A stretch of 64,000 nt of DNA from Myroides albus (GTDB lineage: Bacteria > Bacteroidota > Bacteroidia > Flavobacteriales > Flavobacteriaceae). The notes beneath the pieces are model-generated. The model saw nothing but the letters and a program-made list of their open reading frames with translations, did no database searches and was not told the origin of the DNA. The translations under genes and the position numbers were made by a program. Positions 53,340-63,188 of this stretch are shown one piece after another. Positions within the stretch are counted from its first letter, which is position 1. The number at the start of each line of letters is the position of its first letter. The stretch is from the NCBI RefSeq assembly GCF_009711045.1, contig NZ_WMJX01000002.1:1-64000 (forward strand). Reading direction: 5' to 3'.

Positions 53340-55619
53340 TTATTTCTTTTTTCTATTTTCTCTTACTTGCGCATCCACAACTGCCACAGCAGTCATGTTC
53401 ACCATTTCATCAACGCTTGCACCAAGTTGGAAAACGTGAACAGCTTTATCTAATCCCAAAATTATTGGTCCTATTGATGTAGCTTTGTTCAATTCTTTCA
53501 ACATTTTATACGTGATATTCGCTGAATCCAAATTAGGGAATATTAGTGTATTTACTTTCTTATCAACAAGTTTTGAAAAAGGAAACTTCTTTTTCAACAT
53601 CTCGTCATTCAAAGCAAAGTCAATCTGTATTTCACCATCTACTACCATATCTGGATATTGCTCATGTAACATGGCAACAGCCTCCTTCATTTTACTCGGA
53701 GATTCTTGTTCTGCAGAACCAAAGTTAGCATAAGATAACATTGCAATAACAGGATCCATTCCAAACATTCTCACTGTCTTTTCAGTCATCACAGCAATTT
53801 TTGCAATATCTGCTGCAGAAGGATTTGGATTAATAGCAGTATCAGCCAAGAACATAGGGCCTCTCTTAGTCAACATCAGATTTGTTGTTGCAACTTTAGA
53901 TACGCCTTGTGCTTTAGGGATTAACTCTAGAATAGGTTTCACTACAGATGGATAACTTCGAGAATATCCAGTTAACATAGCATCAGCCTCTCCCTCATTA
54001 ACCATCATAGAAGCAAAGTAATTTCTCTCACGCATTAATTTCTCTGCGTCATAAAGAGTAATTCCCTTTCTTTTTCTTGTCGCCCAATAAGCTTCAGCAA
54101 ACTGTAATCTTCTGTCTTTTTGATCATCCGATTTTGGATCAATAATCTCAACGTCAGCATGAAATTCTATCTCCTTCTTCAGCTCCAAAATGATTTCCTT
54201 ATCTCCTAATAAAATTGGATTAGTCATCCCTTCTTCATAAGCGATTTGAGCTGCCTTCAACACGTCCAAGTGATCAGCTTCAGCATAAACAACACTTTTC
54301 GGTTCCGTTTTTGCACGATTAATAAGCATTCGAACTAACTTATTATCGTTCCCCATACGCATTTGAAGTTCTTGACAATACTTCTCCCAATCCACTTCTT
54401 GTTGTGGAGCTACGCCACTTTCTATTGCTGCCTTAGCTACTGCTGGTGGCACAACTGAAATCAAACGTGGATCAAAAGGCTTAGGAATAATATACTCACG
54501 ACCAAAGCTTAGTTTAGTTTCTCCATAAGCTATATTTACTTGCTCTGGAACAGGTTCTTTTGCAAGTTTAGCTAAAGCTACTACAGCAGCCATCTTCATC
54601 TCCTCATTAATCTTAGTGGCTCTAACGTCTAATGCTCCTCTAAAAATATAAGGGAACCCTAAAACGTTATTAACTTGATTAGGATAATCAGATCTTCCTG
54701 TAGCCATGATGACATCTTTGCGTGTATCAACCGCTAAATTGTAATCAATTTCTGGTTTTGGATTAGCCATTGCAAAAACAATAGGGTTCTCAGACATTGA
54801 CAACAACATCTCTGGCTTAAGAACATCTGCTGTTGATAAACCGATGAATACATCAGTTCCCTTCATTGCATCTGCTAAAGAAATATCTGTATCAACAGCA
54901 AACTCTCTCTGTAAATCAGAAATTCGTGTATCGTCTTTCTTCAATACTCCTTTACTGTTAAACATCTTGATATTCTCCTGTTTAACACCAAATGCTACAT
55001 ATAATTTTGCACAAGCTATAGCTGCAGATCCAGCACCCGAAACAACCATTGTAACATCTTCCATCTTTTTACCTGCTAACTCAACAGCATTTAGTAATGC
55101 AGCAGCTGAAATAATTGCTGTACCATGCTGATCATCGTGCATAACAGGAATATTCAACTCCTCTTTCAATCGTCTCTCAATTTCGAATGATTCAGGAGCC
55201 TTAATATCTTCAAGGTTAATCCCTCCAAAAGTTGGTGCAATATTTTTTACTGTTTCGATAAATTTCTCAACATCCGTTGTATCAACTTCAATGTCAAACA
55301 CGTCAATATCTGAAAAAATCTTGAATAACAGACCTTTACCTTCCATTACAGGTTTAGATGCTTCTGGACCAATGTCACCTAAGCCTAATACTGCTGTCCC
55401 GTTTGAGATAACAGCAACCAAATTACCTTTGGCTGTATATTTGTAAACATTGTTTACATCTTTTGCAATTTCTAAACATGGTTCTGCTACTCCAGGAGAG
55501 TAAGCTAAAGATAAATCTCTTTGAGAAGAGTATTTTTTGGTAGGAACAACTTGTATCTTTCCTGGCACTGGCTCAGCGTGATACTTCAATGCTTCCCTAC
55601 GTAAACTATCTTTGTTCAT
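53340..55619 (-). CDS. maeB: NADP-dependent malic enzyme with phosphotransacetylase-like domain
   Basis: 759 residues, the usual size of MaeB. The malic enzyme part covers about 1-430: Tyr in YSPGVAEPC near 39-47, catalytic Lys in VMEGKGLLFKIF, metal ligands in NLEDIKAPESFEIE and HDDQHGTA, and an NADP loop VVSGAGSAAIACAKLY near 192-207. The C-terminal part (about 440-759) is a phosphate acetyltransferase-like regulatory domain. It decarboxylates malate to pyruvate, making NADPH. Confidence 0.96.
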   Translation of the reverse strand: MNKDSLRREALKYHAEPVPGKIQVVPTKKYSSQRDLSLAYSPGVAEPCLEIAKDVNNVYKYTAKGNLVAVISNGTAVLGLGDIGPEASKPVMEGKGLLFKIFSDIDVFDIEVDTTDVEKFIETVKNIAPTFGGINLEDIKAPESFEIERRLKEELNIPVMHDDQHGTAIISAAALLNAVELAGKKMEDVTMVVSGAGSAAIACAKLYVAFGVKQENIKMFNSKGVLKKDDTRISDLQREFAVDTDISLADAMKGTDVFIGLSTADVLKPEMLLSMSENPIVFAMANPKPEIDYNLAVDTRKDVIMATGRSDYPNQVNNVLGFPYIFRGALDVRATKINEEMKMAAVVALAKLAKEPVPEQVNIAYGETKLSFGREYIIPKPFDPRLISVVPPAVAKAAIESGVAPQQEVDWEKYCQELQMRMGNDNKLVRMLINRAKTEPKSVVYAEADHLDVLKAAQIAYEEGMTNPILLGDKEIILELKKEIEFHADVEIIDPKSDDQKDRRLQFAEAYWATRKRKGITLYDAEKLMRERNYFASMMVNEGEADAMLTGYSRSYPSVVKPILELIPKAQGVSKVATTNLMLTKRGPMFLADTAINPNPSAADIAKIAVMTEKTVRMFGMDPVIAMLSYANFGSAEQESPSKMKEAVAMLHEQYPDMVVDGEIQIDFALNDEMLKKKFPFSKLVDKKVNTLIFPNLDSANITYKMLKELNKATSIGPIILGLDKAVHVFQLGASVDEMVNMTAVAVVDAQVRENRKKK

Positions 55620-55641
55620 AAATTTCGTTTTAGGTTCTGAG

Positions 55642-55649
55642 CAAAGGTA
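55642..55649 (-). promoter_or_regulatory. -7 element of maeB
   Basis: TACCTTTG on the minus strand, 22 bases before the maeB ATG. The -33 box is not clear. Confidence 0.5.
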
Positions 55650-55682
55650 GTCTTTTTGTAGTATAATTAAAATATAAGGAAA

Positions 55683-56609
55683 TCAATCCCCTAAAAAATC
55701 AATATTTCGCAACAAACCAGCATATTTAGTTCTTTTTATTGCAGATTTCTTAAATATTTCATTAAATGTTTCCTCAGTCAATTCTTTCCATTCTTGTTTT
55801 GAATAGCTAATTAACTTTCTATTAGCAATGAAACGCTCCTCTTTATGAGGTATAGCAAACCGATTCCAAGGACAAACGTCTTGACAAACATCACATCCAA
55901 ACATCCAATTATCAAGTTTACCACTAAATTCATCCGGTATACTATCTTTTAACTCTATCGTTAAATACGAAATACACTTACTTCCATTAACAATATGAGC
56001 GCTTTCTATAGCCCCTGTAGGACAAGCGTCTATACACTTAGTACAATGGCCACAATGATCGGTTGTGATACCGTCTACTTCTAAATCTAAATCAATAATC
56101 AATTCTGCAATAAAGAAAAAAGAACCAGACTTTTTAGTAATCAAATTATTATTCTTACCAACCCAACCTAAGCCACTTTTGGCTGCCCAGGCTTTATCTA
56201 ACACAGGCGCAGAATCGACAAAAACTCTACCACCTACATCACCAATCTCAGTTTGAATGAAATATAGAAGTTCTTTGAGCTTATCTTTTATTACATAATG
56301 GTAGTCTTCTCCGTAAGCATATTTTGAAATCTTAAAAGTAGATGATGCTTGTCTTTCTTCAGGATAGTAATTAAGAGTTAAAGAGACTACACTCTTAGCA
56401 CCTTCAACTAACAACCTTGGATCAAGTCGCTTGTCAAAGTTATTCTCCATGTAATACATGCTACCATGCATTTGCTGATTCAACCAATTTTCAAGTCGTG
56501 GAGCCTCCTCCTCTAAAAAATCAGCTTTTGATATACCACAAGAAGAAAAACCCAATCTTAACGCTTCAGTTTTAATCAAATTGGCATACTTAGCCTTATT
56601 ATCAATCAT
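55683..56609 (-). CDS. queG: Epoxyqueuosine reductase
   Basis: 308 residues, a short QueG. Catalytic Asp about 132 in [13 protein letters not shown]. The first ferredoxin-like cluster has Cys186, Cys189, Cys192 and Cys196 ([12 protein letters not shown]). The second uses Cys212, Cys239, Cys242 and Cys246 ([11 protein letters not shown]). It uses cobalamin and two 4Fe-4S clusters to reduce epoxyqueuosine to queuosine in tRNA. It starts 5 bp after ruvB in the same direction. Confidence 0.96.
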   Translation of the reverse strand: MIDNKAKYANLIKTEALRLGFSSCGISKADFLEEEAPRLENWLNQQMHGSMYYMENNFDKRLDPRLLVEGAKSVVSLTLNYYPEERQASSTFKISKYAYGEDYHYVIKDKLKELLYFIQTEIGDVGGRVFVDSAPVLDKAWAAKSGLGWVGKNNNLITKKSGSFFFIAELIIDLDLEVDGITTDHCGHCTKCIDACPTGAIESAHIVNGSKCISYLTIELKDSIPDEFSGKLDNWMFGCDVCQDVCPWNRFAIPHKEERFIANRKLISYSKQEWKELTEETFNEIFKKSAIKRTKYAGLLRNIDFLGD

Positions 56610-56614
56610 AGTAC

Positions 56615-57640
56615 CTATTCAAATAAACCACCTTGTTTAAATTGACGTGTGCGATTCAAGTGTTCGTAAGCTTTATCTGTAGCTTCACGACCACGAGGAG
56701 TTCTAATTATAAACCCTTCTTGAATCAAATAAGGTTCATAAACCTCCTCTATCGTTTCTCCATTCTCTGATACAGCAGTTGCAAGTGTAGATAAGCCCAC
56801 AGGCCCTCCTTTGAATTTATCGATAATCGTCAGTAGGATTTTATTATCCATCTCATCTAAACCAAAAGAATCTACATTCAAAGCATTCAAGGCATACTGA
56901 GCGATAGCTAAATCTATACTACCATTTCCCTTGATCTGTGCAAAATCACGAACTCTGCGAAGTAAGGCATTAGCGATACGAGGTGTTCCTCGACTGCGTC
57001 CAGCAATTTCTATAGCTGCTTCTAAATCTATAGGTACTCCTAAAATTTCAGCACTGCGTACAATAATAGTGGAAAGCAATTCCTTGTTATAATACTGAAG
57101 CCTACATTGTATCCCAAATCGAGCACGCATAGGAGAAGTTAACAGACCCGAACGAGTTGTAGCTCCTACAAGTGTAAAAGGATTCAAATTAATTTGAACC
57201 GTACGGGCATTTGGCCCAGATTCAATCATAATATCAATCTTGAAATCCTCCATAGCTGAATACAGATATTCCTCCACAATAGGACTTAAACGGTGAATTT
57301 CATCGATAAATAGTACATCGCGTTCTTCCAAATTAGTTAGAAGCCCAGCTAAATCTCCAGGTTTATCCAAAACGGGTCCAGACGTAATCTTAATACCCAC
57401 ATCAAGTTCATTAGCCAAAATATTAGCTAATGTAGTTTTTCCCAATCCTGGAGGACCATGAAAGAGAGTGTGATCTAAAGCCTCATCGCGAAGATTTGCT
57501 GCCTTCACGAAGATCTTTAAATTCTCCAAAACCTGTTCTTGACCAGCAAAATCATCAAAAGAAAGTGGACGTAACTTTCTTTCGATATCATTTTCATCAG
57601 AAGAATAATTCCTATTTGTAGGATCTAAATTTGCATTCAT
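56615..57640 (-). CDS. ruvB: Holliday junction branch migration ATPase RuvB
   Basis: 341 residues. Walker [10 protein letters not shown] at 62-70, Walker [11 protein letters not shown] near 114-123, and sensor 1 GATTRSGLL near 164-172. A C-terminal winged helix contains RTPRGREAT near 321-329. It is the hexameric motor that drives branch migration with RuvA. It lies between the oxidase genes and queG. Confidence 0.98.
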   Translation of the reverse strand: MNANLDPTNRNYSSDENDIERKLRPLSFDDFAGQEQVLENLKIFVKAANLRDEALDHTLFHGPPGLGKTTLANILANELDVGIKITSGPVLDKPGDLAGLLTNLEERDVLFIDEIHRLSPIVEEYLYSAMEDFKIDIMIESGPNARTVQINLNPFTLVGATTRSGLLTSPMRARFGIQCRLQYYNKELLSTIIVRSAEILGVPIDLEAAIEIAGRSRGTPRIANALLRRVRDFAQIKGNGSIDLAIAQYALNALNVDSFGLDEMDNKILLTIIDKFKGGPVGLSTLATAVSENGETIEEVYEPYLIQEGFIIRTPRGREATDKAYEHLNRTRQFKQGGLFE

Positions 57641-57716
57641 AAAGCAAAGATAATTTAAAAAAAATCATTCAAAAAAATAACAATTACAAAAAGAGAAACA
57701 ACGTAGATTACCCAAT

Positions 57717-57754
57717 AAAAAAAGAAAGGGCACCTATTCAGGTACCCTTTCTTC
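57717..57754 (-). terminator. Terminator of the ACIII/oxidase operon
   Basis: AAGAAAGGG(T)ACCT and AGGT(G)CCCTTTCTT form a 14-bp stem with one mismatch; a T run follows on the minus strand. It lies 19 bp after the subunit I stop and ends 77 bp before the ruvB start. Confidence 0.92.
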
Positions 57755-57772
57755 ATATATAGAAAAATTCTA

Positions 57773-59569
57773 TTAGTGATTTAATTGTTCCTCACCTTCC
57801 ATATAAGGCATGTTTTGAGGAGCGTAATCTTCTGGTAATCCAGGTTTACTATAGTCATAAGGCCATCTGTAAACTACTGGTAACTCACCTGGCCAGTTTC
57901 CGTGAATATGTTCAACTGGAGTAGTCCATTCAAGTGTATTACCTCTCCATGGGTTTTGAGTTGCTTTCTTACCGTAGAAAATACTAACGAAGAAGTTCCA
58001 TAAAAACACCAATTGGAAAGCTGAACCTACTAATGCAAATACCGTAATTAAAACGTTAACATCATAGAACTCATCAAACAATGGGAACGCAGTGTTAGAA
58101 TAATAACGACGTGGTAAACCAGCTAAACCGATAAAGTGCATTGGGAAGAATACTCCGTAAGCACATACTGCTGTAACCCAGAAGTGAATATAACCAAGGT
58201 TTTTATTCATCATTCTACCGAACATTTTAGGGAACCAGTGGTAGATACCTGCAAACATTCCGTAAAGAGCAGAAATACCCATTACTAAGTGGAAGTGAGC
58301 AATTACGAAATAAGTATCGTGAACGTTGATATCTAATGTAGAGTCTCCTAAGATAATTCCTGTTAAACCTCCTGTAATAAATGTAGAAACGAAACCAATA
58401 CAGAACAACATAGAAGGGTTCATTTGAATGTTACCACTCCAAATTGTCGTAATATAGTTAAATGCTTTTACAGCAGAAGGAATTGCAATTAATAAGGTTG
58501 TAAAAGTAAATACAGAACCTAAGAAAGGATTCATTCCCGACACGAACATATGGTGTCCCCATACAATCGTAGAAAGAAACGCAATACCTAAAATAGAAGC
58601 AATCATCGCACGGTATCCGAAGATAGGTTTACGAGCATTACAAGCAATTACTTCAGAAGTAATACCCATTGCAGGTAAAATAACGATGTAAACTTCAGGG
58701 TGTCCTAAGAACCAGAACAAGTGTTCGTATAATACAGGAGACCCACCTTGGTAATGTAATACCTCACCAGCTAAATAAATGTCTGATAAGAAGAAAGAAG
58801 TACCAAAACTTCTATCGAATAACAACAATAATGCTGCTGATAATAACACAGGGAAAGATACAATACCAATAATTGCAGTAACAAATAATGCCCATACAGT
58901 CAAAGGTAATCTTGTCATACTCATACCTTTTGTTCTTAAGTTAATTACTGTAGCTACATAATTTAAAGATCCCATTAAAGAAGAAGCAATAAAAATAGCC
59001 ATAGAAACTAACCATAATGTCATCCCCATTCCAGAACCTGGAATAGCTTGTGGTAAAGCACTTAAAGGAGGATAAACTGTCCATCCTGAAGATGCTGGTC
59101 CTCCTTCTACAAATAAAGATATAACCATCAATACTGCAGAAATGAAGAATAACCAATAAGATAACATATTTAAAAATCCTGAAGCCATATCTCTAGCTCC
59201 AATCTGCAATGGAATAAGTAAGTTTGAGAATGTACCACTTAAACCTGCAGTTAAAACGAAGAATACCATAATAGTACCGTGCATTGTAACAAGCGCTAAG
59301 TATGCATCGTTTTTCATAACTCCATCAGGAGCCATTTTGTCACCTAATAACCATTTGAATAATGTAAAAGATTCTTCTGGCCATGCAATCTGCATTCTAA
59401 ATAAAAGTGACATCGCAATACCAATGATTCCCATAACAATACCTGTAATCAGGTATTGTTTGGCAATCATCTTGTGATCTAAACTAAATACATATTTAGT
59501 AAAGAAGTTTCCTTTATCGTGATGATCGTGTGAGTGATCAAGATTTATTTCGTGTCCTACTGCTGACAT
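57773..59569 (-). CDS. ctaD: Cytochrome c oxidase subunit I
   Basis: 598 residues with about twelve helices. Heme ligand His in MHGTIMVFFVL near 95-105. CuB/Tyr region WFLGHPEVYIVILPAMGI near 287-304 includes His-Pro-Glu-Val-Tyr, then GHHMF for the CuB pair. Heme ligands lie in HDTYFVIAHFHLVMG near 418-432. It is the catalytic subunit that reduces oxygen and pumps protons. The first 20 residues hold five His (DHSHDHHD). It lies 33 bp after subunit II. Confidence 0.97.
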   Translation of the reverse strand: MSAVGHEINLDHSHDHHDKGNFFTKYVFSLDHKMIAKQYLITGIVMGIIGIAMSLLFRMQIAWPEESFTLFKWLLGDKMAPDGVMKNDAYLALVTMHGTIMVFFVLTAGLSGTFSNLLIPLQIGARDMASGFLNMLSYWLFFISAVLMVISLFVEGGPASSGWTVYPPLSALPQAIPGSGMGMTLWLVSMAIFIASSLMGSLNYVATVINLRTKGMSMTRLPLTVWALFVTAIIGIVSFPVLLSAALLLLFDRSFGTSFFLSDIYLAGEVLHYQGGSPVLYEHLFWFLGHPEVYIVILPAMGITSEVIACNARKPIFGYRAMIASILGIAFLSTIVWGHHMFVSGMNPFLGSVFTFTTLLIAIPSAVKAFNYITTIWSGNIQMNPSMLFCIGFVSTFITGGLTGIILGDSTLDINVHDTYFVIAHFHLVMGISALYGMFAGIYHWFPKMFGRMMNKNLGYIHFWVTAVCAYGVFFPMHFIGLAGLPRRYYSNTAFPLFDEFYDVNVLITVFALVGSAFQLVFLWNFFVSIFYGKKATQNPWRGNTLEWTTPVEHIHGNWPGELPVVYRWPYDYSKPGLPEDYAPQNMPYMEGEEQLNH

Positions 59570-59602
59570 AGTATAAATTAGTTTTAATACGTGAGTTTTA
59601 CC

Positions 59603-60745
59603 TTACAACTGAGCAACAGCTTCAGATGCTTCTTCAACCTTCTCTTCTACTACTGGCACATTAGTCCCCTTTTCAGCGGCAACTTGCTCTTTTAAAGTAG
59701 GAAGTTCACTTAACCAAGATTCAAATTCTTCAGGAGTTTCAACTACAACTTTCATTTGCATGTTATAGTGAGATGCTCCACAGATTTTGTTACATAATAA
59801 CAAATAGTCGAATGTATAAGGATCCAAAGCCTCATGACCGTTTGCAATTAATTCTTGACTTCTATCCGCTCTGATATTATTGATGTTGTTAACTTTCTTT
59901 ATCATAGCATCACGCGATCTCATATCTTCTGTAGTGATAGTAGGAGTAAATGCAAACTGAGTAACCATACCTGGCACACAGTTCATTTGTGCTCTAAAGT
60001 GAGGGAAATAAGCAGAGTGTAAAACGTCTTGTGAACGGAATTTCATAACTACTTTCTTTCCTAATGGCAAGTGTAATTCTTTTGCCATTTTATCATCTGC
60101 AGCATTTGGATCTGACATATCTACTCCAACAACGTTGATACCTTCAATAAAGCGAACATTGGCTTTACCTAAAGTATTGTCTGTTCCAGAGTAACGAACA
60201 TCCCAACCAAATTGCTTAGCGTAAACTTCTACGACTAAAACGTCTTCTTTTTCATCCACGAACATGATGTCGTTCCAAGCAAATAATCCGTACAAAATCA
60301 ACCCTGATAAAGTAATTACTGGGATGATAGTCCATATTGCTTCTAACTTATCATTATCTGAAAAGTAAAGTGCTTTTCTTCCTTTTACACCTCTACCTTT
60401 AAATGCAAAGTAGTGAAGTAAAAATTGAGTAAAAATCTGTACGACAAAAATAAGTCCCATAGAAATCCACATCAAGAAATCCACCTTCTCTCCATGCTCT
60501 GATGCAGCATCGCTCATCAAAGGAAAACTACCATATTCTACTAAGCAAAAGATAGTAAAAACGTAAATAAATCCTAAGAAAGCGAAAGTCAAATAACCAT
60601 TAACGTTATTATCCTTGTCATTTGCGATTTCTGAACTTATATCGTTAGGTTTAGATCCAACTTGCGTTAAATCGAATATCTTAGTCAATTGCCAAATAGC
60701 AATCCCTAACAATACAATTACAGCTATTATTAATAAACTTGTCAT
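59603..60745 (-). CDS. ctaC: Cytochrome c oxidase subunit II
   Basis: 380 residues. Helices lie at about 3-20, 52-72 and 90-112, with a further one near 137-157. The CuA site is QDVLHSAYFPHFRAQMNCVPGM near 234-255 and CNKICGASHYNM near 322-333, with the expected His, Cys-x3-Cys, His and Met ligands. It accepts electrons, probably through the ACIII cytochromes. A C-terminal Val/Glu-rich tail (about 355-380) follows. It is part of the actC-actD-actE-actF-ctaC-ctaD operon. Confidence 0.95.
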   Translation of the reverse strand: MTSLLIIAVIVLLGIAIWQLTKIFDLTQVGSKPNDISSEIANDKDNNVNGYLTFAFLGFIYVFTIFCLVEYGSFPLMSDAASEHGEKVDFLMWISMGLIFVVQIFTQFLLHYFAFKGRGVKGRKALYFSDNDKLEAIWTIIPVITLSGLILYGLFAWNDIMFVDEKEDVLVVEVYAKQFGWDVRYSGTDNTLGKANVRFIEGINVVGVDMSDPNAADDKMAKELHLPLGKKVVMKFRSQDVLHSAYFPHFRAQMNCVPGMVTQFAFTPTITTEDMRSRDAMIKKVNNINNIRADRSQELIANGHEALDPYTFDYLLLCNKICGASHYNMQMKVVVETPEEFESWLSELPTLKEQVAAEKGTNVPVVEEKVEEASEAVAQL

Positions 60746-60762
60746 TTGTTTATTTTTAAATA

Positions 60763-62073
60763 TTAATAATGGAAATGTTTACTTTCTTCAATTAATGGAT
60801 TATTCTTAGCTAATAAAGGAGCTTTAGCAATCTCACTAAATCCAACAAGGATAAACAATCCAATGAAGAATAATAGTGATCCAATTTCTGCTGCACCAAT
60901 AAACCAAGAACCTCCAACTGTACCAGGAGCTATCATTAAATAGAAGTCAATATAGTGACCAATAATAATACATACTCCTGCCATTACCACAATCCATGTT
61001 AAACGTTTGAAATCTGTATTGATTAACAATAATAATGGCAATACAAAATTCAATACTAACATACCAAAGAATGGCAAGTTAAACTCTTGTATTCTAAAGA
61101 TGAAGTAAGTTACCTCCTCTGGAATATTTGAGTACCATTGTAACATAAATTGAGAGAACCAAAGATAAGTCCAGAAAATACTTAATCCAAACATAAATTT
61201 AGCTAAATCGTGGATATGGCTAGTATTAACAAAATCCATATATCCTTTACTCTTAAGGTATAAAGTTACAAAAGCGATAGTTGTAATTGCTGTTACAAAG
61301 AAACTTGCAAAAACATACCATCCAAATAAAGTACTATACCAGTGAGTATCAATAGACATAATCCAATCCCATGAAGCCATAGATTCCGTTACAATAAAGA
61401 AAGCTAAGAAACCAGCAGACGCTTTAAACATCTTTTTGTGGTAAACTAAGTCTCCTGATGCATCTAAAGCTAAAGACTGCTTACGCATATAAATGCGGTA
61501 TAAGTTCCAACCTCCTAAAAAGATTATCGCTCTAATAATAAAAAATGGTGCATTTAAATAACCTTCTTTACCTTTGATAATAGCATCCGCTTCTACTACA
61601 TCTTTATCAGCCCAAATAAATAAGTGATTACCACCTATTCCGTAAACCGAAAGTAACAATAGTATGAAAAAGATAATTGATCCAGGCAAAATATAAGCTG
61701 ACAGTCCTTCCATCACTCTAAAAAGTACTGGCGACCATCCTGCAGATGCAGCGTAATTAATTCCATGGAAAACCAAGATACCCACAGAAACAAGCATTAC
61801 GAAAATACATCCTACATATAATGCAGTCCAAGGTTTGTTTTTAAGCTGACCATAAACGTGCTCAGCATGATGATCAAAATGTGCATCAGACACAGCGTGA
61901 TCAGCAGCAGATACATGGTGCTCACCATGACCGTCGTGAGCTTGCTCAATTAGATTCGCTTTTACTTCAGCAAGATCTTTTGGTGCTTTAATGAAGCCAT
62001 ATATAATCCCTGCTACTCCAATAAGCATTAGCACGAATGCAAAAGTCTTCAATTTTTTTGAAAATGTGTACAT
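60763..62073 (-). CDS. actF: Alternative complex III subunit ActF (quinol:cytochrome c oxidoreductase)
   Basis: 436 residues with about ten membrane helices. Related to the NrfD-like ActC; WDWIMSIDTHWYSTLFGWYVFAS near 228-250 is the clearest family stretch. A His-rich loop at 46-72 contains nine His in 27 residues between the first two helices. It forms part of the membrane core of ACIII, which takes the place of bc1. Confidence 0.92.
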   Translation of the reverse strand: MYTFSKKLKTFAFVLMLIGVAGIIYGFIKAPKDLAEVKANLIEQAHDGHGEHHVSAADHAVSDAHFDHHAEHVYGQLKNKPWTALYVGCIFVMLVSVGILVFHGINYAASAGWSPVLFRVMEGLSAYILPGSIIFFILLLLSVYGIGGNHLFIWADKDVVEADAIIKGKEGYLNAPFFIIRAIIFLGGWNLYRIYMRKQSLALDASGDLVYHKKMFKASAGFLAFFIVTESMASWDWIMSIDTHWYSTLFGWYVFASFFVTAITTIAFVTLYLKSKGYMDFVNTSHIHDLAKFMFGLSIFWTYLWFSQFMLQWYSNIPEEVTYFIFRIQEFNLPFFGMLVLNFVLPLLLLINTDFKRLTWIVVMAGVCIIIGHYIDFYLMIAPGTVGGSWFIGAAEIGSLLFFIGLFILVGFSEIAKAPLLAKNNPLIEESKHFHY

Positions 62074-62104
62074 ATCTAAACTTTCAAATAAGTTTTACAA
62101 TTTA

Positions 62105-62653
62105 TTATTCTGATTTCAATTTTAAAACGTAATCTGTAACTAACCAACGCTCTTGTTGAGATAATTGATTAGAGTGAGATCCCATAGAATTCAAACCATA
62201 AGTAATTACGTGATAAATTCCTCCTTCTGTAAGCTCACGATCTTTGTAGTTCGGAACTCCTAAGAATTTTTCCTTTTTCACCAAATTACCATTTCCATCT
62301 CCTTTTGCACCATGACAAACAGAGCAGTAAATTGTATATAATTCTTTACCTTTCTCTAAGTTCTTATCAGCCTCCGCTAAAGGAGACTTCAAATTAACTT
62401 TTGCCAAACTCAACCCTTCTGGTGTATCTGGGTAAGCTTCCGGTTCATATCCTCTTGGGATTGAACCTTCAGCAGGTAATTGTCCTTCTTTACCATTTTT
62501 GAATACCGTAGTAGGTACCTCTGAATATGTCTCATATGCTACTGATTCGTACATATTTGGCATAAACTGATAATTAGGACGCTCTTTATTAAAACAAGAA
62601 GTAGTCAATACTGATACTCCTACTAAAGCTACTATTTTATATATCGTATTCAT
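62105..62653 (-). CDS. actE: ACIII monoheme cytochrome c ActE (lipoprotein)
   Basis: 182 residues from ATG 62653. A TTG at 62671 would overlap actD by 11 bp and spoil the signal peptide. The signal peptide ends LTTSC, so it is lipid-anchored at Cys20. One c-type heme motif, CSVCH, lies at about 110-114, with axial Met probably in YGLNSMGSHS near 159-168. It carries electrons from ACIII towards the oxidase CuA. Confidence 0.93.
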   Translation of the reverse strand: MNTIYKIVALVGVSVLTTSCFNKERPNYQFMPNMYESVAYETYSEVPTTVFKNGKEGQLPAEGSIPRGYEPEAYPDTPEGLSLAKVNLKSPLAEADKNLEKGKELYTIYCSVCHGAKGDGNGNLVKKEKFLGVPNYKDRELTEGGIYHVITYGLNSMGSHSNQLSQQERWLVTDYVLKLKSE

Positions 62654-62660
62654 TCTACAA

Positions 62661-63182
62661 TTACTTTTCAATTACTTTAACTTCAACTGCTCCAGTTTTT
62701 TTGAAGAACTCAATAGCAGAATCTTCATCTCCTTTTAAAGCAACTTCCATTAAAAAGTGATCATCCGTTGTTCTTACATCTGGATTTTCAGCCTCTTTAA
62801 AAGGCCATAATTTACTTCTCATAAAGAAAGTAAGTACCATTAAGTGAGCTGAAAATAATACAGTCATCTCAAACATAATTGGAACGAAAGCTGGCATATT
62901 TTGAATAAAACTCATACTCGGTTTTCCTCCAATATCTTGTGGCCAATCAATAATCATAATGTAATACATCATAAATGTACCGAAAGCTAAACCAACTAAT
63001 CCGTACAAGAAAGCACAAATAGCAATTCTCGTTGGCTTTAACCCCATTGCTTTGTCAAGACCATGCACTGGGAAAGGAGTGTATATTTCTTCGATATGAT
63101 GTTCAGCTGCTTTTGTTTCTTTTACTGCATCTAACAATACATCATCATCATTGTATATTGCGTAAATTACTTTATTACTCAT
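62661..63182 (-). CDS. actD: ACIII subunit ActD (DUF3341)
   Basis: 173 residues. Soluble N-terminal part with VIYAIYNDDDVLLDAVKETK at about 4-23 and YTPFPVHGLDKAMGL near 35-49, the DUF3341 signature. Two membrane helices follow at about 55-77 and 100-120. It is a structural subunit of the alternative complex III. It lies 6 bp after actC. Confidence 0.95.
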   Translation of the reverse strand: MSNKVIYAIYNDDDVLLDAVKETKAAEHHIEEIYTPFPVHGLDKAMGLKPTRIAICAFLYGLVGLAFGTFMMYYIMIIDWPQDIGGKPSMSFIQNMPAFVPIMFEMTVLFSAHLMVLTFFMRSKLWPFKEAENPDVRTTDDHFLMEVALKGDEDSAIEFFKKTGAVEVKVIEK

Positions 63183-63188
63183 AGCGAA

